Source: Streptomyces sp. NRRL B-1347 (GTDB lineage Bacteria > Actinomycetota > Actinomycetes > Streptomycetales > Streptomycetaceae). Taken from it: a DNA stretch of 64,000 nt. Position numbers and translations under genes: made by a program. The notes under the pieces are model-generated. The model ran no database searches. It saw only the letters and a list, made by a program, of their open reading frames with translations, and was not told the DNA's origin. Below, piece by piece: positions 9,066 to 16,718 of the stretch (its first letter is position 1; every line of letters begins with the position of its first letter). The stretch is taken from the NCBI RefSeq assembly GCF_000720325.1, contig NZ_JOJM01000007.1, positions 166,598 through 230,597 of the forward strand. Reading direction: 5' to 3'.

Positions 9066-9386
9066 GGTCAAGCCTTCTTTCGCGTACGCGGTGGTGGCGC
9101 GCGCTCGCGGCCGGGGCGTGCCCCGGCCGACGGGACGTGCTTGAGCTGGTGCGGCCTGCGGGAGAAGCGGTGGTGCGGGGGCGCCGGGCCGGTCCTCGGC
9201 CCGGTCGAACGGCGGGGCGGGCGCTGGCAGCGGACGACATGAGGGCATACATCCAGCCACTCTGCCGCTATGGTGAGCACAAGCGGACAACTGTCCGTTG
9301 CCTCCGAACCTAACGGACAGCTGTCCGCTTAGCAAGGGCTGTCCCCACGGCAGTCCCGGACGGCCGGGATCCCGGAAGGACGAGGG
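9066..9386. other. Divergent control region between the xdh operon and tetR
   Basis: 321 bases without a gene. It contains the paired operator at 9281-9330 and otherwise GC-rich DNA. Both the operon and the regulator must be transcribed from it. Confidence 0.7.
9281..9330. promoter_or_regulatory. Two mirrored palindromic operators, predicted TetR binding site
   Basis: The sites AAGCGGACAACTGTCCGTT (9281-9299) and AACGGACAGCTGTCCGCTT (9312-9330) are reverse complements of each other at 18 of 19 positions. Each contains CGGACA-N2-TGTCCG; the second is a perfect 14-bp palindrome. Their centres are 30 bp apart, close to three helical turns. They sit 57 bases before the tetR start and 216 bases before the xdh FeS gene, the expected place for autoregulation plus control of the operon. 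Confidence 0.8.
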
Positions 9387-9962
9387 GTGCACGAGAGGAA
9401 GAACGCGCCGCTGCGCTCGGACGCGCAGCGCAATCGCGCACGCATCCTGGAAGTGGCCCTGACGGAGCTGACGCGGGCGGCGGACACCCCGCTCAGCGCG
9501 ATCGCGAAGAAGGCCGGCGTCGGGCAGGGCACCTTCTACCGCAACTTCCCGAGCCGCGAGGCGCTCGTCCTGGAGGTGTACCGCTACGAGGTGGAGCAAG
9601 TCGCCGACACCGCCGCCCAGTTGCTGGAGACCCGACCCCCCGACCAGGCCCTGCGGGAGTGGATGACCCGCCTCGCCCGGTACTCCATGACGAAGGCGGG
9701 CCTGGCCCAGGCGATGGGCAAGGCCACCGCCTACGGCAGCTTCGCCGCCCTCGGCCACGGCCCGCTCACCTCCGCGATCGCCCTGCTCCTGACCGCCAAC
9801 GACGCGGCGGGCACCATCCGTCCCGGCCTGACCCCCGACGACTTCCTGCTCGCCATCGCGGGCCTGTGGCACATCGATCCGGACAGCGACTGGCAGGCGC
9901 GCGTGGACCAGCTCCTCGACATCGTCATGGACGGCCTGCGCGCGGGGGCGCCGGGCCGCTGA
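9387..9962 (+). CDS. TetR/AcrR family transcriptional regulator
   Basis: 191 aa, GTG start with GGAAGGA upstream. The N-terminal helix-turn-helix is intact: NRARILEVALTEL, then LSAIAKKAGVGQGTFYRNF, with the usual helix-3 FYRNFPSRE. The ligand-binding C-terminal domain resembles the SCO-type TetR_C group (LAQAMGKATAYGSF). It is divergent from the xdh operon, and a double palindrome lies between them, so it most likely represses both itself and the molybdoenzyme. The inducer may be the enzyme's substrate; this is inference. Confidence 0.92.
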   Translation: MHERKNAPLRSDAQRNRARILEVALTELTRAADTPLSAIAKKAGVGQGTFYRNFPSREALVLEVYRYEVEQVADTAAQLLETRPPDQALREWMTRLARYSMTKAGLAQAMGKATAYGSFAALGHGPLTSAIALLLTANDAAGTIRPGLTPDDFLLAIAGLWHIDPDSDWQARVDQLLDIVMDGLRAGAPGR

Positions 9963-9984
9963 GGACACCCGTCGGCACCACCCG

Positions 9985-10407
9985 CTATCCCAGGAAGCTC
10001 AGCCGCACCTGGCGGTCGGGGTTGTCCTTGTTCGTGTCGACCAGACAGACGGACTGCCAGGTGCCGAGCTCCAGGCTGCCGCCGATCACGGGGAGCGTGG
10101 CGTGCGGGGCCACCAGGGCGGGCAGGACGTGGTCGCGGCCGTGGCCCGGGCTGCCGTGGCGGTGCTGCCAGCGGTCGTCGGCCGGCAGCAGGGTGTGCAG
10201 CGCGGCGAGCAGGTCCCTGTCGCTGCCCGCGCCGGTCTCCAGAACCGCGATTCCGGCGGTGGCGTGCGGGACGAAGACGTTGAGGAGGCCGTCGCGGCCG
10301 CGGGCCGCCTCGCGCAGGAAGCTCGCGCACTCGTGGGTGAGGTCGACGACCGTCTCGTCCGAGCCGGTCGCGACGTGCAGGATGCGGGTGGTGAAGGCGT
10401 CGGGCAT
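9985..10407 (-). CDS. YjbQ/UPF0047 family protein (secondary thiamine-phosphate synthase type)
   Basis: 140 aa from ATG 10407, where the family's usual start (M-D-AFTTRILHVATGS) begins; ATG 10416 is an alternative with no better ribosome site. It contains LNVFVPHATAGIAVLET, DDRWQHRHG, GRDHVLPAL and ELGTWQSV, the conserved His/Glu pattern of the family. Some members hydrolyse phosphorylated intermediates of thiamine synthesis in vitro, but the physiological role is unsettled. It converges on tetR, 22 bases apart. Confidence 0.85.
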   Translation of the reverse strand: MPDAFTTRILHVATGSDETVVDLTHECASFLREAARGRDGLLNVFVPHATAGIAVLETGAGSDRDLLAALHTLLPADDRWQHRHGSPGHGRDHVLPALVAPHATLPVIGGSLELGTWQSVCLVDTNKDNPDRQVRLSFLG

Positions 10408-10503
10408 GCCTCCCATCCTGCACCAGCACCCGGCCACGGCACCGTCGGACACCACGCGGACTTTCCGTCAGGTGATACGGCGCGTCCGGTCCGCGAGACA
10501 CCA

Positions 10504-10533
10504 TTGACCGTGTGCGGCCGAGATCGCTACGTT
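10504..10533 (+). promoter_or_regulatory. Consensus promoter of the sulfonate operon, predicting a leaderless mRNA
   Basis: TTGACC (10504-10509), an 18-base spacer and TACGTT (10528-10533) form a sigma-70-type promoter. The expected start point, about seven bases after the -10, coincides with the ATG of the leader peptide at 10541. No ribosome-binding site precedes that ATG, which fits a leaderless transcript. Confidence 0.55.
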
Positions 10534-10540
10534 CGGCCGC

Positions 10541-10621
10541 ATGCGTTCAGCTCTGCTCACTTCGCGCGGTCACATCGACCTGCTGCGGGTGGCCTCCTCC
10601 GCGTGTCGCCGCGACTGCTGA
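10541..10621 (+). CDS. 26-residue cysteine-containing leader peptide of the sulfonate operon
   Basis: ATG 10541 to TGA 10621. The core SRGHIDLLRVASSACR matches the actinobacterial 'putative leader peptide' family (basic residue, HIDLxRV, SxxCR) found ahead of sulfur-assimilation operons. Cysteines are residues 22 and 26, the last sense codon being TGC directly before the stop. By analogy with known mycobacterial cysteine-rich upstream ORFs, ribosome stalling at the Cys codons when Cys-tRNA is scarce would change expression of the downstream genes. That mechanism is inferred. The first transporter gene starts 205 bases downstream across GC-rich DNA able to fold. Confidence 0.8.
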   Translation: MRSALLTSRGHIDLLRVASSACRRDC

Positions 10622-10825
10622 CGCCTTCTCACCTCCGCTCGCCCGCGCACGCTCCGTCCGCCGTCGCCGCGTTCTCCCCGACCGCGTGACCCTGGTGACC
10701 GCGTGACCGTGCGTCGCGTCGCCGCCGCGTCCTGACGCGCCCCGACCCCGCTCCCCGCCGCTGCCCCGCACGCGCCGAGCCGGGTCACCGGGCCGCGCCG
10801 CGCCCCTCCCCCGCCCTGGAGCGCC

Positions 10826-11719
10826 ATGAGCATCAGTCACGCCCCGCCGCCCCCGACACCTGACATATCCGGAAAGTCCCCGCACGAGAGTGCGGAGTCC
10901 GCTTCCGGGGCCCTGCCGGACCTCGTCGCCCTCGTCCCCTCCTCCGCCCGCCGCACCCGCGTCCCCCGCTGGCTGCGCCGCACCACCGGGCCCGTGCTGC
11001 TGCTCGCCCTGTGGCAACTCCTCAGCGCGACCGGGGCGTTGAGCCCCGACGTGCTCGCCTCGCCGGGAACCATCGCCCGGGTCGCGGGCGACCTCGTCGA
11101 GGACGGGTCGCTGACCTCCGCCATGGGGGTCTCCTTGCAGCGCGTCGCGATCGGCCTGCTGCTCGGCACGGCGGTCGGGACCGGACTGGCGCTGGTCTCC
11201 GGGCTCTTCCGGATCGGCGAGGACCTCGTGGACGCGAGCGTGCAGATGCTGCGGACCGTGCCGTTCGTCGGCCTGATCCCGCTGTTCATCATCTGGTTCG
11301 GGATCGGCGAGACCCCGAAGATCGCCATCATCACGCTCGGCGTCTCCTTCCCGCTGTACCTGAACGTGTACGCGGGCATCCGGGGCGTCGACGCCCAGCT
11401 CATCGAGGCCGGCGAGTCGCTGGGGCTCTCCCGGTGGGGGCTCGTGCGGCACGTGATCCTGCCGGGCGCCCTGCCCGGCGCCATGACGGGCCTGCGCTAC
11501 TCCCTCGGCATCGCCTGGCTCGCCCTGGTCTTCGCCGAGCAGATCAACGCCGACGCGGGCATCGGCTTCCTCATGGTCCAGGCCCGGGACTTCCTGCGGA
11601 CCGACGTGATCGTCGTCTGCCTGATCGTCTACGCCTTCCTCGGCCTCCTCGCCGACTTCGTGGTCCGCACACTCGAAAGGCTGCTGCTGCAATGGCGACC
11701 GACGTTCACCGGCCGGTGA
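10826..11719 (+). CDS. ssuC: Aliphatic sulfonate ABC transporter permease
   Basis: 297 aa. A hydrophilic N-terminus of about 50 residues precedes six predicted membrane segments. The cytoplasmic coupling loop carries EAGESLGLSRWGLVRHVILPGALP, the EAA motif that contacts the ATPase. WQLLSATGALSPDVLASPG and GLRYSLGIAWLALVFAEQI are typical of SsuC/TauC. It is encoded with ATPase, binding protein and FMNH2-dependent monooxygenase in one operon, which supports sulfonate rather than nitrate or taurine import. Confidence 0.9.
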   Translation: MSISHAPPPPTPDISGKSPHESAESASGALPDLVALVPSSARRTRVPRWLRRTTGPVLLLALWQLLSATGALSPDVLASPGTIARVAGDLVEDGSLTSAMGVSLQRVAIGLLLGTAVGTGLALVSGLFRIGEDLVDASVQMLRTVPFVGLIPLFIIWFGIGETPKIAIITLGVSFPLYLNVYAGIRGVDAQLIEAGESLGLSRWGLVRHVILPGALPGAMTGLRYSLGIAWLALVFAEQINADAGIGFLMVQARDFLRTDVIVVCLIVYAFLGLLADFVVRTLERLLLQWRPTFTGR

Positions 11720-12447
11720 CCCCCGCCGTGCCCGCCCCCGCCGCCGTCCGCGTCGAGGGCCTCACCCGCACCTTCGACGGCCGCCCCGTCATCGACGGCC
11801 TGCGCCTCGACGTGCGGCCCGGCGAATTCGTGGCGCTGCTCGGGCGCAGCGGCTGCGGCAAGTCCACGCTCCTGCGCGTCCTCGCCGGGCTCGACCGGGA
11901 CATCGAGGGCACCGTCCTCGTGCCGCGCCGCAAGGCCGTGGCGTTCCAGGCGCCGCGCCTCATGCCCTGGAAGCGGGTGTGGCGCAACGTCGTCCTCGGC
12001 CTGCCCGGCAGGCCCGACCGGGCCGTCGCCGAGCGCGCCCTGGCCGAGGTGGGGCTCGGCCACCGCTCCCAGGCCTGGCCCAAGACGCTGTCCGGCGGCG
12101 AGGCGCAGCGCGCTTCGCTGGCCCGCGCCCTGGTGCGCGAGCCCGATCTGCTGCTCCTCGACGAGCCGTTCGGCGCCCTGGACGCGCTGACCCGGGTCAC
12201 GGCCCAGCGCCTGGTCGCCGAGCTGTGGCAGCGGCGCGGCTGCGCCGTCCTGCTGGTCACCCACGACGTGGAGGAGGCGGTGCTGCTCGCCGACCGCGTC
12301 CTCGTCATGGACGAGGGCGTCATCGCGCACGAGCAGCTTGTCGACCTGGACCGGCCGCGCGACATCGCCGACCCCCGGTTCGCCGCGCTGCGCGCCTCCC
12401 TCCTGGAGCGCCTCGGCGTGGACGCGCACACCGCGCTCGCCGCCTGA
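11692..12447 (+). CDS. ssuB: Aliphatic sulfonate ABC transporter ATP-binding protein
   Basis: 251 aa, start ATG 11692 overlapping ssuC by 28 bases. Walker A GRSGCGKST, Q-loop region VAFQAPRLMPWKRV, signature LSGGEAQRASLARAL, Walker B LLLLDEPFGALD and H-loop LLVTHDVEEA are all intact. It follows the SsuB/TauB/NrtD pattern. It powers uptake through the SsuC pore. Overlap with ssuC implies coupled translation. Confidence 0.92.
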   Translation: MATDVHRPVTPAVPAPAAVRVEGLTRTFDGRPVIDGLRLDVRPGEFVALLGRSGCGKSTLLRVLAGLDRDIEGTVLVPRRKAVAFQAPRLMPWKRVWRNVVLGLPGRPDRAVAERALAEVGLGHRSQAWPKTLSGGEAQRASLARALVREPDLLLLDEPFGALDALTRVTAQRLVAELWQRRGCAVLLVTHDVEEAVLLADRVLVMDEGVIAHEQLVDLDRPRDIADPRFAALRASLLERLGVDAHTALAA

Positions 12448-12550
12448 CCGCCCGCCACCCCGGCCGCGGCCCCTCCGCCGCACCGCCCCTCCCCCCCTCG
12501 CGCCGCTCCGGCGCGCCCCGCGACGTACTCGTAGAAGGGACCCCCTGCCC

Positions 12551-13594
12551 ATGCGACGCCGACGCCTCGCCCCTGCCCTGCTCCTTCCCCTGGCGCTGGC
12601 CCTCGCCGCCTGCTCCGGGTCGTCGTCCGCCAGTTCGTCGACCGGCGGCCTCGGCGGGGGCAACACCGACGGCAAGGGGTCGCTCACCCTCAACGTCGGT
12701 GACCAGAGGGGCGGTTCGGAGGCCGTCCTGCGCGCCGCCGGTGAGCTCGACGACCTCACGTACAAGATCAAGTGGTCGACGTTCACCTCGGGCCCGCCGC
12801 TCCTCGAAGCCGTCAACGCCAAGGCCGTGGACCTCGGCGCGGTCGGCAACACGCCGCCGGTGTTCGCGGCGGGCGCGGGCTCGAAGATCACCGTGGTGGC
12901 CGCGAGCCACGGCACGGCGCACGGCGAGGCCGTCGTCGTGCCGAAGGACTCGGGCCTGAAGCGCGCGGCCGACCTCAAGGGGAAGTCCGTGGCGGTGGCC
13001 CAGGGGTCGTCCGCGCACTACCAGCTGATCGCCTCCCTGAAGAAGGCCGGGCTCTCCCTGGCGGACGTCCACGTCAAGTACCTCCAACCGGCCGACGCGC
13101 TCGCCGCGTTCACCGGCGGCAAGGTGGACGCCTGGGCGGTGTGGGACCCGTACACCTCGCAGGTCCTGCGCGCCGGCAAGGGGCGGATTCTCACCGACGG
13201 CGACGGCCTCGTCAACGGCCTCAGCTTCCAGGTGGCCGCGCCCGGCGCGCTTCAGGACGAGAAGAAGGCCGCCGCCGTCGCCGACTACCTCAAGCGGCTG
13301 CGCAAGGCGCAGAACTGGGTCTTCGAGCACCCCGAGGCATGGGCGAAGGTCTGGGCGAAGGACACGGGCCTGCCGTACGAGGTCGCCCTCGACTCGGTGA
13401 AGCGCACGCACGGCACGCGCGTCCCGGTCGCCGTCGACCGCAACGTCATCACGACCGAGCAGGCCATCGTCGACACCTTCGCCGATCTGAAGCTCGTCCC
13501 GCGCCGCGTCGACTTCCGCGACTTCACCGACACCCGGTTCAACGGCTCGCTGCCGCCCTCGACCACCGAGCCCCGCACGTACAAGGAGTCCTGA
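12551..13594 (+). CDS. ssuA: Sulfonate-binding lipoprotein
   Basis: 347 aa from ATG 12551 with AGAAGGGA upstream. The signal peptide ends in the lipobox LAAC, so it is a membrane-anchored periplasmic-type binding protein. A low-complexity SSSASSSTGGLGGG linker follows the Cys. NMT1/SsuA-like features include LNVGDQRGGSEAVL, SGPPLLEAVNAKAVDLGAVG and WAVWDPYTSQV. It captures alkanesulfonates for SsuBC. A 6-bp hairpin (12500-12514) lies between ssuB and this gene. Confidence 0.88.
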   Translation: MRRRRLAPALLLPLALALAACSGSSSASSSTGGLGGGNTDGKGSLTLNVGDQRGGSEAVLRAAGELDDLTYKIKWSTFTSGPPLLEAVNAKAVDLGAVGNTPPVFAAGAGSKITVVAASHGTAHGEAVVVPKDSGLKRAADLKGKSVAVAQGSSAHYQLIASLKKAGLSLADVHVKYLQPADALAAFTGGKVDAWAVWDPYTSQVLRAGKGRILTDGDGLVNGLSFQVAAPGALQDEKKAAAVADYLKRLRKAQNWVFEHPEAWAKVWAKDTGLPYEVALDSVKRTHGTRVPVAVDRNVITTEQAIVDTFADLKLVPRRVDFRDFTDTRFNGSLPPSTTEPRTYKES

Positions 13595-13596
13595 CC

Positions 13597-14805
13597 ATGA
13601 CCGTCCACCTGCACTGGTTCCTGCCGACCGGCGGCGACGGCCGCACCCTCGTCGACCGGCACGCCTACACCGACGGCGGCATCACCCGCTCCCGCGTCAC
13701 CCCGGTGAGCGGCGTGCGGGCCCCCGACATCGAGTACCTGGCCCAGATCGCCAAGGCCGCCGAGCAGCTGGGCTTCGAGGCCGTGCTCACGCCTACCGGC
13801 ACCTGGTGCGAGGACGCCTGGCTGACCACAGTGGCGCTCGCCAAGGACACGGAGCGGCTGAAGTTCCTGGTGGCATTCCGGCCGGGCGTCCTGTCCCCCG
13901 TGCTCGCCGCGCAGATGGCGGCGACGTACCAGCGCATCACCCGCGGCCGGCTGCTCCTGAACGTGGTGACCGGCGGCGACTCGACCGAACAGCGGCGCTT
14001 CGGCGACCACTTGGACCACGACCGCCGCTACGCCCGCACCGACGAGTTCCTCTCGGTGGTGCGCGGGGTGTGGAGCGGCAAGCCGTACGACTTCGACGGC
14101 ACGCACTACCAGGTCGAGGGCGGGCTCACCGCGCTGCCGCCGGACCCGCTGCCGGAGATCTTCTTCGGCGGCTCGTCGGCCGCGGCGGGCCCGGTCGCGG
14201 CGCGCCACACCGATGTCTATCTGACCTGGGGCGAGCCGCCCGAGCAGGTGAAGAAGAAGATCGACTGGATCCGTGGTCTCGCCGAGGCGGAGGGGCGCAC
14301 GGTCCGCTTCGGCATCCGCCTGCACACCATCTCCCGCGACTCGCCCAAGGAGGCGTGGGCCACCGCGCACCGCCTGCTCGACGACCTCGACGCGGACACC
14401 GTGGCCGCCGCGCAGGAGGCGCTCGGCCGCAGCGAGTCCGTGGGCCAGCAGCGCATGCTCGCGCTGCACGGCGGCTCCCGCGACGACCTGGTGGTCGCGC
14501 CCAACCTGTGGGCGGGGGTCGGCCTGGTGCGCGGCGGCGCGGGCACCGCGCTCGTGGGCAGCCACGCGGAGGTCGCCGACCGCATCGAGGAGTACCACGC
14601 GCTCGGCGTCGAGCACTTCGTCTTCTCCGGCTATCCGCACCTGGAGGAGGCGTACTGGTTCGGCGAGGGCGTCATCCCCGACCTGGCGGCCCGCGGCCTG
14701 CTCTCCCGCATCCCGGCCTCGCCCCTGGCCGGGGTCCCCGCCGCCAACGGCCGCCCGGCGTCGGCGCCGGGCGGGGCTCCGCTCCTGGTGGCCGGGGGCC
14801 GCTGA
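13597..14805 (+). CDS. ssuD: FMNH2-dependent alkanesulfonate monooxygenase
   Basis: 402 aa, starting two bases after the ssuA stop; GGAG upstream. It is a bacterial luciferase-like TIM barrel beginning HLHWFLPTGGDGR, with EAVLTPTGTWCEDAW, LLLNVVTGGDSTEQ and FFGGSSAAAGPVAARH, all strongly conserved in SsuD. The enzyme splits alkanesulfonates into aldehyde and sulfite using reduced flavin and oxygen. No SsuE-type flavin reductase is seen in the operon, so reduced flavin must come from elsewhere. Confidence 0.93.
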   Translation: MTVHLHWFLPTGGDGRTLVDRHAYTDGGITRSRVTPVSGVRAPDIEYLAQIAKAAEQLGFEAVLTPTGTWCEDAWLTTVALAKDTERLKFLVAFRPGVLSPVLAAQMAATYQRITRGRLLLNVVTGGDSTEQRRFGDHLDHDRRYARTDEFLSVVRGVWSGKPYDFDGTHYQVEGGLTALPPDPLPEIFFGGSSAAAGPVAARHTDVYLTWGEPPEQVKKKIDWIRGLAEAEGRTVRFGIRLHTISRDSPKEAWATAHRLLDDLDADTVAAAQEALGRSESVGQQRMLALHGGSRDDLVVAPNLWAGVGLVRGGAGTALVGSHAEVADRIEEYHALGVEHFVFSGYPHLEEAYWFGEGVIPDLAARGLLSRIPASPLAGVPAANGRPASAPGGAPLLVAGGR

Positions 14806-14847
14806 CCCCGCGGGAAGATCCAGGACCCGGCCAGGGTTAGTAGAAGC

Positions 14848-15945
14848 GTGAACGACATCGGGGTGCGAGACGCGGACGTGACGGACGTCGACGTGGTGGT
14901 CGTGGGCGCGGGGCAGGCGGGCCTGTCCAGCGCCTACCACCTGCGGCGCAGGGGGTTCGAGCCGGAGCGGGACTTCGTCGTGCTCGACCACGCGCCCCGG
15001 CCGGGCGGCGCCTGGCAGTTCCGCTGGCCGTCGCTTACGTACGGCAAGGTGCACGGCATGCACGCGCTGCCGGGCATGGAGCTGACCGGCGCGGACCCCG
15101 CGCGCCCTTCGTCGGAGGTCATCGGCGCGTACTTCACCGCCTACGAGCAGCGCTTCGACCTGCGGGTGCGGCGCCCCGTCGACGTGCGCCGCGTCAGCGA
15201 GGGCGACGGCGGCCGGCTCCTGGTCGAGACCTCGGCCGGGACCTGGTCGACGCGCGCGCTCATCAACGCGACCGGCACCTGGGACAAGCCGTTCTGGCCG
15301 CGCTACCCGGGGCAGGAGACCTTCCTCGGGCGGCAGCTGCACACGGCCGTCTACCCCGGCCCCGAGGCGTTCCGCGGGCAGCGCGTCGTCGTCGTGGGCG
15401 GCGGCGCATCGGGCACCCAGCACCTGATGGAGATCGCCCCGTACGCCGCCGGGACCTGGTGGGTGACGCGGCGGCCGCCCGTGTTCGCCGACGGCCCCTT
15501 CGACGAGGGGCGCGGGCGCGCCGCCGTCGCCCTGGTGGAGGACCGGGTCCGGCAGGGCCTGCCGCCCCAGAGCGTGGTGTCGGTGACCGGTCTCGCCGTC
15601 ACGGACGCGGTGCGCGAGGCGCGTGCGAACGGCGTGCTCGACCGCCTTCCGATGTTCGACCGGATCACACCGACGGGCGTGGAGTGGGACGACGGTCGGA
15701 CCGTCGAGGCCGACGTCATCCTGTGGGCGACCGGCTTCCGGGCGGCCGTCGACCACCTGGCGCCGCTCCGGCTGCGCGAGCCCGGCGGCGGCATCCGCAT
15801 GGACGGCACGCGGGCGGCCGCCGACCCGCGCGTGCACCTCGTCGGCTACGGCCCGTCGGCCAGCACCATCGGCGCGAACCGTGCGGGGCGCGCGGCGGTG
15901 CGGGACATCGTGCGGCTGCTCGAACGGGAGCCGGTGCCGGCCTGA
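14848..15945 (+). CDS. FAD/NAD(P)-binding flavoprotein, FMO/CzcO-like
   Basis: 365 aa, GTG start. The N-terminal FAD site is DVVVVGAGQAGLSSAYHL; the second nucleotide site is RVVVVGGGASGTQHL, and ILWATGFRAAVDHL is the ATGF-type motif near the C-terminus. The architecture is that of single-component flavin monooxygenases such as CzcO or YpdA-like proteins. It follows ssuD by 42 bases and could be the last gene of the sulfonate operon, but a direct role in sulfur metabolism is not shown. Confidence 0.8.
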   Translation: MNDIGVRDADVTDVDVVVVGAGQAGLSSAYHLRRRGFEPERDFVVLDHAPRPGGAWQFRWPSLTYGKVHGMHALPGMELTGADPARPSSEVIGAYFTAYEQRFDLRVRRPVDVRRVSEGDGGRLLVETSAGTWSTRALINATGTWDKPFWPRYPGQETFLGRQLHTAVYPGPEAFRGQRVVVVGGGASGTQHLMEIAPYAAGTWWVTRRPPVFADGPFDEGRGRAAVALVEDRVRQGLPPQSVVSVTGLAVTDAVREARANGVLDRLPMFDRITPTGVEWDDGRTVEADVILWATGFRAAVDHLAPLRLREPGGGIRMDGTRAAADPRVHLVGYGPSASTIGANRAGRAAVRDIVRLLEREPVPA

Positions 15946-15992
15946 CCCGCGCTCAGCCCCCCCCTTCGGCCGCCCTCAGCCGTCAGCCGTGC

Positions 15993-16391
15993 TCAGGCGT
16001 GTGAGGGGGTCGGCGGCCGGTGTCCATGCGTGTCGCCCGGCGGGACGGCGAGCGCGTCGCTCAAGTGCAGGGCGACGTCGAACGATTCGACCACGCCCGC
16101 CAGGCGCAGCACCTTGCGATGGAAGGGGTCTTCCAGAACGACGGTGAGCCGCAGCTCCCTGCGCCGCGTCGCGGCCCGCGCCTGGCAGAGCAGCGAGAGG
16201 CCGCCGCAGTCCAGGAACGTCACCTCGCTGAGGTCCAGGATCACGTCGTGACGGCAGGTGAGGGTCAGCTCGGCCAGACGGCCGGTGAGCCGCTCGGTGG
16301 CGTAGATGTCCAGCTCTCCCCAGAGCGCGATGACCAGCCGCTCCCGCCGCACGTGGGAGCGGAGGCCGAAGGGAAGGCTGTCGTCGTGCAT
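15993..16391 (-). CDS. STAS-domain anti-sigma factor antagonist
   Basis: 132 aa from ATG 16391 with GAGGGGGAA upstream; the frame is open to 16580 but that part is untranslated leader. The STAS fold is clear: LVIALWGELDIYATERL, DVILDLSEVTFLDCGGLSLLCQA. The residue normally phosphorylated in SpoIIAA/RsbV proteins is a Ser or Thr in the D-S-S/T-G stretch; here that stretch reads FLDCGGL, with Cys at the usual phospho-site. It may therefore not be switched by phosphorylation. A SigB-like promoter lies about 160 bases upstream. Confidence 0.85.
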   Translation of the reverse strand: MHDDSLPFGLRSHVRRERLVIALWGELDIYATERLTGRLAELTLTCRHDVILDLSEVTFLDCGGLSLLCQARAATRRRELRLTVVLEDPFHRKVLRLAGVVESFDVALHLSDALAVPPGDTHGHRPPTPSHA

Positions 16392-16553
16392 CGTTCCCCC
16401 TCGTGGCGCCCTTGAGCGCGGATACGGGGTGTGGTGGCCTCCGCCTCCGGGCCACGGACGAACGGCCTGGAGCGAGGACCAGCCACATCGATTGCGGTTT
16501 GTGCGGTGAGCTGGCGCCACCGGGTGCACGGGCGGCGCGGTGGTGCCTATGGC

Positions 16554-16578
16554 ATACCCGACAGGCGCAAGATAATGC
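16554..16578 (-). promoter_or_regulatory. SigB-like promoter upstream of the STAS gene
   Basis: On the minus strand GCAT (16578-16575), 15 bases, then GGGTAT (16559-16554) fits the Streptomyces SigB pattern GNNT-N14-16-GGGTAY. It would give a leader of about 155 bases. Confidence 0.4.
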
Positions 16579-16593
16579 AACTCCCCTGCATTA
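16573..16593. promoter_or_regulatory. TAATGCA-N7-TGCATTA inverted repeat
   Basis: A perfect 7-bp inverted repeat in locally AT-rich DNA, overlapping the -35 side of the SigB-like promoter. It looks like a repressor or activator site; the binder is unknown. Confidence 0.4.
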
Positions 16594-16614
16594 AACCTGT
16601 GTTGGCCGAGATGG

Positions 16615-16650
16615 CCGAGCCCCGGCGCGTGCGGCCACGCCGGGGCTCGG
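16615..16650 (-). terminator. Terminator of the DHA2 MFS gene
   Basis: Perfect 13-bp stem CCGAGCCCCGGCG (16615-16627) / CGCCGGGGCTCGG (16638-16650) with a 10-nt loop, 69 bases past the MFS stop. Confidence 0.75.
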
Positions 16651-16718
16651 TGGAAGCAGAGCGTCCGCCAGGGGGCGAGCGCGATCCGCCAGGTCAGCGC
16701 CCGAGGGCCGGGCGCGGC

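Larger units (their letters stand above)
16392..16718. other. Gap between STAS gene and MFS gene
   Basis: 327 bases without a gene. It holds the long leader of the STAS gene, a SigB-like promoter and inverted repeat, and the terminator of the MFS gene. Nothing else was recognised. Confidence 0.7.
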
